Part shown: positions 22,180 to 33,141 of the stretch, in pieces
Layout of the letters: every line of letters begins with the position of its first letter
Position numbering within the stretch: position 1 is the first letter of the stretch
Assembly (NCBI GenBank): GCA_019155205.2
Contig: JAHNZQ020000049.1
Coordinates: 516,234-580,233, forward strand
Reading direction: 5' to 3'
Origin: Gracilaria vermiculophylla
Lineage: Eukaryota; Rhodophyta; Florideophyceae; Gracilariales; Gracilariaceae
DNA: 64,000 nucleotides
Made by a program: the position numbers and the translations under genes
The notes under the pieces: model-generated
The model's database searches: none
Told to the model about the DNA's origin: nothing
The model's input: only the letters and a program-made list of their open reading frames with translations

Positions 22180-22860
22180 GTCCAAAAATTGGTTGTTCAG
22201 GGAGCAAAGCGCACTATACTCCCTAAACATGGATTGCTGCATCTTAAATAGTCGGAATGTTTCCAGTTGGTATGCGATTTTGATACGTGCTAGCTGTATC
22301 ACAACAGTCTTCCGAATTAATCGGTGCTCAAAGTTCTCCTTCCTTTCTAATCTTTTATTTTCGACAAATCGTTATGTTCTCCCAGTTTCTAAGTAGGGAT
22401 ACCATAATGTATTACAACGAAAAGCCCAGGCAGAACGGGTGGGTAGGCACAAAGAGAGGACTTATCTAAGGAACAAAGAGTAGCTCAAGTTATATAGACC
22501 AAATGGTACGAACAAGGATAGCGGCAGCACCAGTACTCATTGAGGAATGAAAAGGCCGCCAGGGTTACGTGAAAGAAGTGGTGGGAGCGGATGCAGCAGT
22601 TGCGGTCCAGTGAGCCCTATTCTTGTAGCTGGCTAACATGCTGGTCAACTTGGAAAACCATAGGGGTCAATACTTAGCCAGAAGATGCTTAACTTTACTG
22701 AGTAGTGAGAGAGGAGCTCACGCACCTCCCTAATAGTGGTACGGACCTTCGTTTCCCTGCAAACAATTCACATACCAATAGTATCGGCAATGATGGCTCC
22801 CTGCACTCTACCTACTGTAGCGTGCCGGCATTAATTAAAGGCTACCTTTCCTACTATCTC
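22180..22860. other. Unassigned intergenic stretch
   Basis: This stretch should be the original right flank of the Copia-A insertion site, so it may belong to the 5' part of Gypsy-B. I see no match to the Gypsy-B LTR, no TIR and no convincing frame. Confidence 0.3.
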
Positions 22861-22861
22861 T

Positions 22862-24947
22862 TTATAAATCCCTTCCGGACTTCTGCCACCAAAACCACGG
22901 CGCATGCACTCCGCTGGGTGATTCGCCCACTGCACAACAGGTGTTCAAAATGTATTCTATTAATTTATCAACGAACCGCCAATAAAAATGGTATGCACTT
23001 TTTACAATTCTGGTTCCGTTTACGCCGTTATAAAATTTCCAAGCAAGCAAAGTAGAAGTCGCTTGAAGCAAACAAATGACGCAAAATGCCCACTCTTTTA
23101 TTGCTATTTTTTTCTAGTTTCAGAACATTTTTACGGCATCTAGTAAGGCGATCGATCAGTGAATAGATTCTGTATTATTATTCATAAATCCCCCTAATTG
23201 CAATCTCAAATGCCATTCTTTTAGAAGAAGCATGCCACCGTGTTCATCTTTTTTGGAGAACAGAAGTGGATTAATAAGTATTGCCAAAGATTCAAATAAA
23301 ATAAAATAAATCTTCTGCAGTTCTTCTACAACACTTTCATTAAATACGTATGAGTGATGGTTAATTTTGAAATCATAAACACAATATCCCTCTTTAGTTC
23401 GGTAAGACAATTTCAGAAAATTGTTTTAGAGAAAATTTTCGAGAAGCAGCTTTGACACTTCTTATAAATCTCATTCTTTTTTTTTATCAGTGTTCAAGCC
23501 GAAGATATAGACGCAAAAAAGGGAATTGAGCATACCAAGCTAAGAAATAAAAAGTTTAGTTGTAGTAAATGAGACGAGACGGCGGTTCAAAGGGAATTTT
23601 CAGAATCAAGAACCTCTTCTAGTTAATTAGCCATCCTTTTGTGCTCAATATTCAGCATTTTACAGGGCCGTCAAAGAAATACGGCTTTTACTTCCAGGCA
23701 AATTCCCAGCTTCTTATCCAAATTTTTTTCGGGTGGAAGCCTATTCTCAATCCAACATCTGCCTAATTGACAATATTTAAAAATCTCTTTGTCGACACAC
23801 GAAGCATATGACCCCGTGACATAAGACCGACAATGGTGATTGATGGCCTTTAAAGCATCCGTTATACAGAATCATTGCGCAATTGTGTGCTCCTCGATCT
23901 TCCACCATATTATTTTGACTAGCATATGTGGAACGTTTTGCACTTTTAAATCTATTTTATGACATTCAGAGACCGATATTTGGCTGGAAAGTAGAATCGA
24001 GTAAAAGCGTAATGGTCCAAAGATCTCATCTACAAAGAATCTCGATACCAGTCATTAGAATACAAATGTTTAAGGCGTTATTCAGCTCCACTGCCGAGGT
24101 CTTTAGAGCGTTTTGGATTTATGAGCAAATATTTGTTCTGGCCACAATAAAGTGCAAATGATGCATATGAAAGGTCCAGAAAGCAAACCCAATGGCATGT
24201 TTTCTAGAAAAGCATGATGTTGTCAGATACAATCTTCTGCCAAGTCAATGACCTTCCGCTGATACATTTGCACAGAACCATGCAGAGAATTTAACATTAT
24301 TCAAATATCCCAATTTCGGTTTTGATATGTAGTTGACCGGTAACGTTGAAATTGATAATATAACTTGGATGCATCTGCAAAGTTTTTGCAAATTCATTGC
24401 TGTATCTTAAGTATTTTTTTTAACACTTTCAGTACTTATTTTGGTTCAACCGAGTTACGTAATACAAGAAAAAAAGGATCAGGCTTTTTCAATACTGGTC
24501 AAAATTTTAACACTTAAAAGGGATAACATAAATCTTTTTTTACGAACCCGTAATTTGAGGTACAGAGTCGAGCATGTAGAACTTTGATTTTTGATTCTGT
24601 GAATAAGAAAACTAAAAACTCATCCTTGTAGTGTCGTTGACTTCCACGAAGATCTAAAGTAGAATATATATTCTGTGTCACTAGGGTTCAGAACAGTGCC
24701 GCTGTTCATGGTTGTCCCAACAGTTTTACGAGAATGCGTGGACGATTCCATGGTTTATAGATGTTTTTCATGGCTATGATTGATGCAAAAGTAGCAAATG
24801 ACCTTTATGAGTTATGCATGTAGTGCAGCGCTGCTGTCAGCAACAACATGATAGGGTTTCCAGAACAGAAAAAAAGGGAAACGTTTGTGTCTCGAAAAAT
24901 TTCTGAAATACTTAGAGTTAAAATCATCATATGAGGTTAAGGTACAG
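22862..24947 (-). mobile_element. TIR DNA transposon copy 3, degenerate
   Basis: On the minus strand, from about 24940 leftward, it carries a degenerate terminal palindrome (CATATGAGGTTA at 24929-24940), a start ATGGAATCGTCC at 24751 that parallels copies 1 and 2, and about 100 bases near 24330-24180 that match copy 2 at 48945-49035. The outer end beyond the palindrome is missing and a Tc1 element abuts it. No left terminus was found, so the left limit is approximate. The base composition is strongly AT-rich. Confidence 0.55.
23156..24751 (-). pseudogene. Transposase of TIR copy 3, decayed
   Basis: The N-terminal segment (24751 leftward) aligns by eye to the 97-codon copy 1 frame: start MESSTHSRKT versus MASSTDPRRT, and SSWKSTT versus SLWKSTT. 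The following 500 bases are full of stops. The best surviving frame is the C-terminal 84 codons (23410-23156), rich in Leu, Ile and aromatic residues. The central portion matches copy 2, so the whole is one transposase gene. piggyBac-type identity is a guess taken from copy 2. Confidence 0.5.
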
Positions 24948-24949
24948 TA

Positions 24950-26222
24950 CAGACTGTTTCAAAAACATACGACATGCTGTGAAATCTAAAAAATCGACCA
25001 AGTGCATACTGTACGCCTAGAAAAATAGGTTTCAGAAAAAAGTAAAGTCAAAAACCCGTTTCAAAAACATGTGATCATCAATAACAAATCTTTACTGCGC
25101 GACGCTCAATAGTTTATTTTGCATCTTTTTTTCTGTATAACACTAATGCAACGTTTTGGCATCGAATTGGTGTACTTATCCACTGTTGAAACTGTTATAG
25201 ATTTCCAGCAATTTTTAATACAGTTTTTGAGTTCAAAAACTGTCTGAAATTGCCTTCCATGCGCATAAACCACCATCGCCATCAGTCCCCGAACGAATTT
25301 CAATTGGGTTCAAATCTGGTGAGCGCGCTGGTCACTATAGAACAGATACTTCAGACTTCTGTAGCCAATGTTTTATTAAAGATGAAGTGTGTACAGGCGC
25401 ATTATTCTGTTAAAAAAAGAAATTTTCTTCATGGAAACATAAACCAAACGGTAGCAAATAATTGTAAAGAACATCTTGATATTTTTCCGTATTCATGTTT
25501 GTTTCAATGAAGGCAATTTCCGTTAGACCTTTTTTAGAAATGCCTGCTCAAACCATTACAGAGCTTCCACCTGAATGCCTGGTATAAAACTCATGACGTT
25601 CCTTACGAAGATCGTGCCAATAAAATTTATAGCAATCTGGTCCGTCCAAATTGAACTTTTTTTCATCAGTAAAAAAAACATTTTCCCATTCTTTTTTCCA
25701 ATAGGCTTTTCCAGTACACCAGTCAACCCTCTTCTGCTTGTGATGGTCTTGGAGAAAGAACGTTTTTTTAATTTTTTTATATTTAAATAACTTTGTGATG
25801 TTTATCTGCCTCCATGTAGTAGATTCAGAAACGTTGAGATTTATATTAATTCCAAGCACTATACTTCTCGTTTGCAAACAGCCGTTTTACTTTCTCTCTT
25901 ACCTCCTGGGCTGAGCTTCTTTGGGCGTCCAGGAGATCGTTTTAGGCTATATAGATTCGGGTTTTTGAGAAAAGTAGCAATTATGACCCTAGAACGCTTT
26001 AATATTTTAGCAATAGCACTGTTAGAATGTTTTGTCTGTCTTTACGTTAACGATTTGAAGCTGTTCTTTTTTGGAAAGTGGCGGGCCTCGAGCCATTTTT
26101 ACTATAAAGAAGACGGTGTACATATCTTTTTGAAACGATTCTGCATAGACTATGCGCAAAATCTAGTCTACAGTACAGTTTTGGCGCACTTTTGAGGGGT
26201 AGTATGTTTTTGAAACGCACTG
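24950..26222 (-). mobile_element. Tc1/mariner element, complete ends, dead transposase
   Basis: Terminal inverted repeats start CAG and share GTTTCAAAAACATAC (24956-24970 and complement at 26201-26216). TA occurs on both flanks (24948-24949 and 26223-26224), the target duplication of this superfamily. The length of about 1.27 kb is normal for Tc1/mariner. The internal gene is on the minus strand and broken. Confidence 0.9.
25106..26096 (-). pseudogene. Tc1/mariner transposase
   Basis: The start MARGPPLSKKEQ is at 26096. A shifted frame then gives a helix-turn-helix region (AIAKILKRSRVIIATFLKNP) and the GRPKKLS linker. The catalytic domain has VFFTDEKKFNLDGPD (first catalytic Asp, in 25877-25548), the GGSSVMV strand, QNNAPVHTS (second Asp replaced by Asn in the usual QQDNAP) and PARSPDLNPIE (third acidic residue). 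A TGA follows GGSSVMV where Trp is usual, a TAA precedes QNNAP where Gln is usual, and TAG-TGA precedes PARSPD. The C-terminal frame (25303-25106) carries a SMPKRC motif. It cannot make an active enzyme. Confidence 0.85.
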
Positions 26223-26224
26223 TA

Positions 26225-26800
26225 TTTTAGTCTTGTTTTGAGCATATTCTTTATCAGGTCGATGTCCAGATCGTCAATTGTGTTATTGTCAGCCATCACG
26301 GCAACACCGGTTTCCGCCTTAGAAACGACGCTCACATTGACGACTGCTGCAGAAAAGATTGTAGCAGTGTCAACTGCAGCGCCGAACCACACACCGACTA
26401 GCAAAGCAGGACGCGGCGAAGCAGGGAGCAGTGGTGTGGGGCTGGGAAATGATTCCTTGGGAAGTGATAATATGAGGTCTGGAACTTCATCGAGTATGAT
26501 TTAGTTATGACTGGAGTACTCGCAGCAGCTGGGTGCCGCGGAGTGGTCAGAGTAGCCATAAGATCTTTGTTTATGACGTCATAAGGCGTCGGCTTTGGAA
26601 TAGACACATCTCTCATGAGTTTCAATGCGGGCGCCCCGCGCTAAAACTGCGAGATTGGGAGACCCGGTTTCCAAATTTCCTTTTCATATCGTCGAGCCTT
26701 AATATTACCAGAAAGCGTAGCTGTTTATCATCCGATAGTAAGTGAAAGAACATTCAAAGATGTCGGAATCATTGTAGCTCGTTTAGGATGATTTTGTAAA
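26225..26800. other. Unassigned stretch right of the Tc1 element
   Basis: A minus-strand frame (26404 leftward) reads MADNNTIDDLDIDLIKN and resembles a retrotransposon gag start, with Ala/Val- and Pro/Ser-rich frames next to it (26625-26398). The frame runs into the Tc1 element, so the Tc1 may have inserted into it. I cannot assign a family. Confidence 0.3.
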
Positions 26801-27031
26801 GTATATATGTAACACGGGACGCCGTTACACAAGAAACTCTCGAAGGTTTCTTTAGAGTCGCGGAAAATTTTTTTCACTTATTTCCATATAGGAAAGAACT
26901 TGGAATATATTAATGATGAACGACATGTAAATTGTGACCAAGTGCTCGAGTTCCGAGTCAAACCAAAGACTTCCATTTTTGAAGACAATTTGAAGTTAGC
27001 GAAGTGTTTAAAAGCTCATTAATGGGCATTT

Positions 27032-27483
27032 ATGCAGATTTCATTGCTGCGTTGTAATCACCACCTCAGCCAAGGGGGCTCCGGCCAGCCGCTCCGATAT
27101 CGCACACGCAGTCAAATCAGGGTCCATCGTTACCTTCGGCGCACGACCGGAGAAAAGCTCGTCTTTTTTCATCAGGGACTTCGCGTTCACAAGGTCACAG
27201 CCCGCTTCCGTGTAGTAACACCAGCCCAAGAAGTTCATATCGCCGTTTGCCAACTACATAGGGCGGCTGATCGCTGGTACAACCCAGCGGTGTCTCATGG
27301 CAATTCATTTGAAACCATGCAGCAGCTGAAAAAGGGCCTCATACAGGCATTTGTCTCGGCCGATGAACTATCCAAGGCCAGACTGCAACTAATCCAGTTC
27401 CTACTCCGAAGTCAATGGAGGAGCACATCACCTGCTTCAACCACCTCATCAAGACACGGTAAACACCACTCTCCAAGGCCTAC
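27032..27483 (+). pseudogene. gag: Gypsy-C gag, first part
   Basis: Frames here are gag-like: an aromatic-basic capsid-type segment (RWYNPAVSH, then ETMQQLKKGLIQAF), then SMEEHITCFNHLIKTR in an adjacent phase. The coding ends at the CCTAC duplication (27479-27483) where Copia-B sits, and the phase of the last segment resumes at 33142. Stops are present. No zinc knuckle was found. Confidence 0.45.
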
Positions 27484-27818
27484 TATCAATCGGCGCGGGT
27501 TCGAACCACAAGCGCGGCTGCGCGGTAGTTCAGAGTGCATCGCTAAGGTCCGTATGGACGAGCGAACGCTTGGAAGCATGGCAGGCGCAGAGAATGCGGA
27601 CGTACAAGATGTAGGAAAGAGGTTGAATTACTTGATGCTTGCCCTCGTCGGTTAATTGGACTTGTGTAGCTAAGCATCTAGCTTATAGTGTCATATCACG
27701 AGCATTGATCAAACATGATTACTGTCGGGTACCTATCTCACGCAAATTAGCTAGGTGCAGCTCAAAAACTTATGATCACATCAACATGATTATAGCACTT
27801 GTTGCGTCATATTTCGCA
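27484..27818 (-). repeat. Copia-B 3' LTR
   Basis: It matches 32807-33141 across its length with roughly one mismatch in ten. It contains GGTTCGAACC, which looks like a tRNA B-box, but no full tRNA fold. Confidence 0.85.
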
Positions 27819-27927
27819 CTCAGACTTTTTCAGTCTTTGATGCTGCTGCATTAAACTTGCTAACCCAACCTTTTGTTTTGACACGATATTGATTTGCTTT
27901 CACAGTGTGCCATAGAGAATGAGATTT

Positions 27928-28212
27928 CTACTTACAGGCTTTTGTCATTGCATCAGCAATATTTTGTGCGCTTGGTATCCAGGCAAGGCTGCGAAGCTCG
28001 ATACGTTCATGACTTCCTCGTAGAGCGCTAAAATCAATTTGTAAACGCTTTTCCAACATCTTTGCTTCCTTTCCGACCACGTTGAATAAAGTTCGTGAGT
28101 CAATGTATCCGTCAATCGTACTAGTGCGGCCCAAAATTTCCGAAACCATATCTATGGATATGTATTCGTTGTCAAAGCCGTAGACAAGAGCATGAATTTC
28201 GGCAGCCATCAC
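27928..28212 (-). pseudogene. pol: Copia-B RNase H
   Basis: The frame starts MMAAEIHALVYGFDNEY, where AEIHAL holds the catalytic Glu of the E helix, then YIDSRTLFNVV (catalytic Asp), and ends with the copia signature WIPSAQNIADAMTK. The first strand with the VDAS-type Asp lies in 28371-28250 in shifted phase. The stop at 27928 is followed about 110 bases later by the 3' LTR, as expected. Confidence 0.75.
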
Positions 28213-28370
28213 AGAGCGCGTGACTCTTCTGCAACGCGAGCTTCCGTAATGAAAAATATAGCCTTCCCTGTTCCGTCCACCAATAGAAGTACATATCCTA
28301 ATTGGGATCTAAAGTCTACGACATTTGCAAATGATGCATCTGTGAATAGAACCAGACGGATAGAGCTCAG

Positions 28371-29277
28371 TTACAGAGAAACATACCGAATTCCAACTTC
28401 AGTTGTGGTATGAAAATGTTTGACCACGTCATTCAGGGCCTTCATCTGATTTTTGGGTGGTTTTTGAGAACCAGGGGCAAGCAACTGTACTGCAGCGCAT
28501 ACATCAGGGCGCACGAAGTTGCCGATATACTGAGCAGCAGCGCGGATACTTTTAAACTCTTCTGCATTTGTGACAGCTTTGAAAGATTTCAACTTCTGGG
28601 CCTGCGTGATGCAATAGGACCCATCCATAATCCTTGCAATGTAGACTCCATTGAAAACACCACCATTTTGTTTCACCAGTAGCTTGCGTTGCTTGAATTA
28701 AAAGTGGCAAAGTTTCTCTTCGTGCGCGAGGAAATCTGGTGAGCCATGTCCAAATGAATAGTTTACCTGTGGTACAGTAAGGGCGTCCAAGTTATTTTCC
28801 ACTCTGCGGAACAAAACACAAGGGTCCACTTTTGTTGCTTGCATTTTCAACGCCTTTTTGTGATGCGTTTGGTATGTCAAGAACCAGTGTAGTCCACTCT
28901 CTGGTATGCCATAGAGGGATTAAAGAGCCAAAAGAACTTCTTCATCGTCAAGTTCCATCTTCAAAGGGAGGGAAGGTAAATTTGGCGCTCAAGTGAGGAC
29001 TCAGATTGAACATACGCTTGAGATATATATAGCGAAAATATGGTTTGTTCTCTTGTAGGCAGGCTGCAAGGCAGATAGTTAGTCTTTGTCAAAGTCTGGT
29101 AGCCGTAAGGGCCATGGTTAATATAGATGATGACTGAAAATCCGAGTAGTTCTGAGCGACAAGTCTTGATTTCTTGGTTTGCTTTCCTTCAATCGTTTTG
29201 TAAGTCAACGAAACGATTACCATATATACGGTGTCGTTCTGGCACAGACGATCGCTTGACGACCTTAAAGGTATCAT
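28371..29277 (-). pseudogene. pol: Copia-B reverse transcriptase
   Basis: Three separate frames (29277-29089, 28880-28698, 28676-28371) cover RT. KSRLVAQNY is the entry motif (usually KARLVAxGF). LTVPQVNYSFGHG corresponds to the active-site turn, where VDD has become VNY, so polymerase activity is impossible. SIRAAAQYIGNFVRPDVCAAVQLL is the downstream thumb-side motif (usually GxLxYLxxxTRPDIxxAV). The stretch 28881-29088 between them is degraded. Confidence 0.75.
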
Positions 29278-29311
29278 TCTTCAGCAGACCGTGCAATTCA
29301 GCCTTTCGCGC

Positions 29312-30544
29312 TTATTTCAATTGTGATGCGGCCTCAGGGGGAGCGATCTCGACTTTTATAGAGCCAAACATCGCTGCACAATGGTTTTCTCCAATTGCAA
29401 CAAGATCCTTACTGAGATCCGATGTATGCCCTCCATCAGCTGCTTGCGGATCATTCCCCGTTATTGTATCCGGTTTAGTCGAGAATTGGCTAAGAGAGGA
29501 TCGAACAACGGGTTTCACCACAGTGGGACGGAAAATCTTTCGACCAGACGGAACTTGAACCACTGCAGTCTCGCCATCGATTTGAATGAAGGAAAAAAGC
29601 CCTTCCCATTTCTTGCTGCTCTCTCTGTGAACATATACTGGAGATCTAGCAGGGAGCTTTCGAAGCTCAGAACTAGCTACCAAACGCTTCGGACCGTGGT
29701 CGTTCTTCAGACAAAATGCTACACGCCGGGCTGCCTGCTCTTTCTGCACTGCTTTAGAAGCTGCGTTCATTGCTTGTGCTCGTTGCAGTTGAGTATCAGC
29801 ACATCCTTTCTTGGCCGGGAGCGGTAAAGCACCGAACACCAATAGTGTCGGAACGAGCCCTTCCGGCCCAATCGTGTCATTAATGGCCTTGAAAGCCATT
29901 TGTAAGCATTCTTCATTACTCTCAGAACGCGGCATAGAGTTGGGAATCTTGAGATGAGCAACTCGAAGAAGCGCGTGATAGCGCTCGACATGGGACATAG
30001 TCGACGAAGACTCGATAGGGGCTTCTACGATTGTGATGCCTTCGGCTGTTGCATTTGCTGCGATCTCGGCAGAGACAAAAATGGATCCTTGGTCTACATG
30101 TAGAAAGTCCGGGGGTCCAAGGTAAACACGGCTCCAGCATTTTAGGATCGTTTTCCAGACGTGATTGGAAGTCATGTTTCGCAGAAACTGGGCAGCGTTG
30201 AAATTTGTTGCCTCATCTACAAGATGGAGTACGAGGTGGTTACTTATGTACGTGACGTCAACTGCTACGATGTGGTTGAAGCGCAAATCATCAGTGCCAA
30301 TGGTGACCTTAAAATGACGAGGCCTTCCGCTTTGACGGACACAACTGTCACAATCACTGATGATTTCTTCTAAATTCTTGCGCATTGAACCTTTTACTCC
30401 TTCGGGGTTGGCTCGCTTGAGAAGATTGTACAGAGCCTAGAAGGAGGGGTGGCCAAAAACGCGATGGAGTTTCCGAAGTTCTGGTTCAGTGTACATAGCG
30501 TACTTCAGATCCTCAGGCTTCCAACGGTGTAGGAGAAAGTAATC
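29312..30544 (-). pseudogene. pol: Copia-B integrase
   Basis: The 357-codon frame (30385-29312) has CDSCVRQSGRPRH (zinc-binding Cys pair), VAVDVTYI (first Asp), LHVDQGSIF (second Asp) and SHVERYHALL (Glu), a complete DDE set. The upstream phase (to 30544) carries HRVFGHPSF, the His pair of the zinc module, then one TAG before ALYNLLKRAN. The tail after residue 250 includes a strand-rich ending typical of copia C-termini. Only the TAG and the broken RT downstream mark it as inactive. Confidence 0.8.
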
Positions 30545-30553
30545 TTCCATTGT

Positions 30554-31243
30554 CTATTTCTGCTCTGCGTTCTTGAACTTCACTGTTTCATCTTGGATGC
30601 TGTGGTCTAATCCATCTTCTTTCATGTCAGGCATTCTAAGTAATGAGGAAATGTTATCCTTCATTATTTGGAACTGTACGTCAATAACCAGGTCTAGGTC
30701 TTTGAAAGGGATCGGGACCAGTGCAGTACCAATTGCCCTAATTGTACCACCGATTCCAAACATGGAGCGTCTGCTGAGGGTGTCGATGTTCATTGGAACA
30801 TTAAAAACTTCCCAATAAGCACTATACTGTTTGTATGACATGAACAAGGACCTATTTGCACATGAATCAATGAGAATTTCTTTGAAACGCGGGGCTTCTC
30901 CCATGGATAATGCTGAAAACATAGCGGCTATTTCGGCTTTAACATCTGTTGCAAAAGCTCTACCATATGTAAAAGAAGAGTTTGCCAAATACGCTTCCAT
31001 TTCTCTTTGCACGGAGTGCATTTCTGTTGCGAGATATGCTGCATTCTCGTCGTCCGAATCGGAGAATTGAACTTCTTCTCCCAGTTCATCGTCCTCCGGA
31101 GCTTCATCTAATTGTTCAAAGATATACGCCACGTCCTCAACAATGACCATGGCGGACGGGTATGAGGCTTCCAGGCGTTGAATAGCAGCGCGGACGTCTT
31201 CCGGAGAGTGGTGGGTTCGAGCTTTGTGGCCCTTTCCAGACAA
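30554..31243 (-). pseudogene. gag-pol: Copia-B nucleocapsid and protease
   Basis: The frame starts at SGKGHKARTHH, the remnant of a zinc knuckle (CYLSGKGHKARTH; the second Cys is Ser). An acidic stretch follows. ILIDSCANRSLF (about residue 132) fits the protease loop with DSC in place of DSG, and MFGIGGTIRAIGTA fits the flap. It ends in a TAG 13 bases before the integrase frame. Confidence 0.65.
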
Positions 31244-32751
31244 ATAACAGCCCTTGGCTCCTTTGATCCATCTGGAGGATAGTCGTCGAGGTCGATTATG
31301 TCGATGATTTCGAAAAGATCCTGTGGATCCAAAAGATCGCTTCGCTTCACCACCAAACTTTCTTCCAAGACTGTATAGAGCAACACCGTCTTCTTCGCTC
31401 TTAGTAAGATAAGAGCTTGCGGATTTTCTTTCATGGGGAAGGAACGTCGCAATCCTGTTAATTTTTTCTTGAGCTGTGCTCGGGACACGCTCTCTAAGCT
31501 ATTGTTGGATTCGATCGATATCGCAGGAGACAATCAGCTGATCACGGAGTAGGACGTCATGCTGAATGTTCATAGAAAGTTGCTTTTGAAGTGGAGATAG
31601 TTTGAACGAAAATGTTCTGAAAACTTCCGCTTCGCTGCTGTCAGGATCGTCTTTCATTGCATCTCACAATTTCATAGTCTAGTGTTGGAGTAGGATACGG
31701 GTTTTCTGCTCCTCGCCAGTGTAATAGTCCAATAATTTCTGACTAGCCTCGTCAAACATATCATCGGGACGATACACTCGGGTGTAAAATGACATTGCTT
31801 CAGCCTGTAGCATAACAGGAAACGCTTCAGCGTTTTTCTTGTCTGGTGGACGGCAGATGCGGGACAGAGTCTCGTGGAGAAAAAATGCAGATGAAAGCTC
31901 TTCATCACATCGACCACTGTACTTTGCTCGGCCTTGGTGTGATTTCATTATGCTATTGTTGCCAAGGGAGTAGCCTGCAGAGCCAGTTTTGTGTGCTTAT
32001 GAGTTGGGTCTGTTGGTTGACCTTAATTGGGGTTTTCTTCCCCCCTCGAGATTAGCCGAACCATCTGCATGCTCAACAGTAAATTGACGTGCCTTTTTAT
32101 TCTCACAGTCAGCAACATCTTGATGGACATTGTATTGTAGGGCGGAACGTAGTTGATATCGATGGGAACTTCCTGATCTGTATTGATTAGGTGTGTCGCG
32201 GCTATATTACTGTCTGAAACGTTACGGATAATGGGGGCATCTTCCGTTCTGAGAACTGTGTCTCCTCTCATCTCCCTCCTAGACCCAAGCAGTTGGCTTT
32301 CAGAGCCCGCATCGGCGGTGGAAGGAACGAATATCTTTTGTAAAAGGCATTCAACGAGTGCCATTGCTCGCGGAAAGAACCGCTTACGTGTCACATGCAC
32401 ACCATGAGAGACCAAAAGTGCAACCAACTTTTGCGCCAACTGCTTCGGCATAGCTTCAATTGTATTCCTGCGAAACGTTGCAGTGTACTCAATCCCAAGG
32501 GCTCCACCAGTGAATCCAGTTCTCTTTAACGCTTCCCACATTTCTTCGCAGTACGACCTAACTTCCTCGGCGTATGCAATTTTCTCCGCTGCACTTGTGT
32601 TTGCAAAAGAAGGTTCAGGATCACCAGCTTCGTAGATGATAATAGTAGGCTGCTCTGAATGCGTCCCAATAGACAGGTGAGGATTACTCTGATCTGAGTT
32701 TGCCACACCAGGGGGATCAGAACTACTGGGTTGATCATCGGTCCCGGACAT
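31108..32751 (-). pseudogene. gag: Copia-B gag
   Basis: The 242-codon frame 32751-32023 starts with MSGTDDQPSSSDPPG about 56 bases inside the 5' LTR (32807), a good position for gag. It has a disordered Ser/Pro start then helices. The frames 31948-31679 (with KSHQGRAKYSGR) and 31533-31108 continue it in other phases with DSG-free, helix-rich content. Several frameshifts break it. Confidence 0.65.
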
Positions 32752-32806
32752 GTTGCGTAGCTATACTTGTGACAGAATGGTCATGACGACCGATGAAAGT
32801 TATAAC

Positions 32807-33141
32807 TATCAATCGGCACGTGTTCGAACCACAGGCGCGGCTGCGCGGTAGTTCAGAGTGCGTTGCTAAGGTCCGTATGGACGAGCGAGCGCTCGGAAGC
32901 ATGACAGGCGCAGAGAGCGCGGACGTACAATATGTAGGAACGAGATTGAATTACTTGATGCTTTCCCTCTTCGGTAAATTGGACTTGTGTAGCTCAGCAT
33001 CTAGCTTAAAGAGTCGTATCACGAGCATTGATCGAAGATGATTACAGTCGGGTACCTATGTCACGCAAATTAGCTAGGTGCAGATCAAACAATTATGACC
33101 ACATCAACATGATTACAGCACCTGTGGCGCCATATTTCACA
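32807..33141 (-). repeat. Copia-B 5' LTR
   Basis: Full-length match to 27484-27818. The base after its left end on the minus strand starts the leader; I could not match a primer-binding site with confidence. Confidence 0.85.

Larger units (their letters stand above)
27484..33141 (-). mobile_element. Copia-B: Ty1/copia element nested in Gypsy-C gag
   Basis: Two 335-bp LTRs (27484-27818 and 32807-33141) flank a minus-strand gag, protease, integrase, RT and RNase H in copia order. CCTAC occurs on both flanks (27479-27483 and 33142-33146), the 5-bp duplication of insertion. LTR starts on the minus strand are TGCGAAAT and TGTGAAAT. The element is about 5.66 kb, normal for the group. RT catalytic residues are lost and several frames are broken. 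Confidence 0.9.

Noticed and set aside
27490..27540. tRNA gene in the Copia-B LTR (GGTTCGAACC and a TAGTTCAGAGTG block)
   Set aside because: The B-box-like and A-box-like blocks are in the wrong order and spacing on both strands, and no cloverleaf forms.
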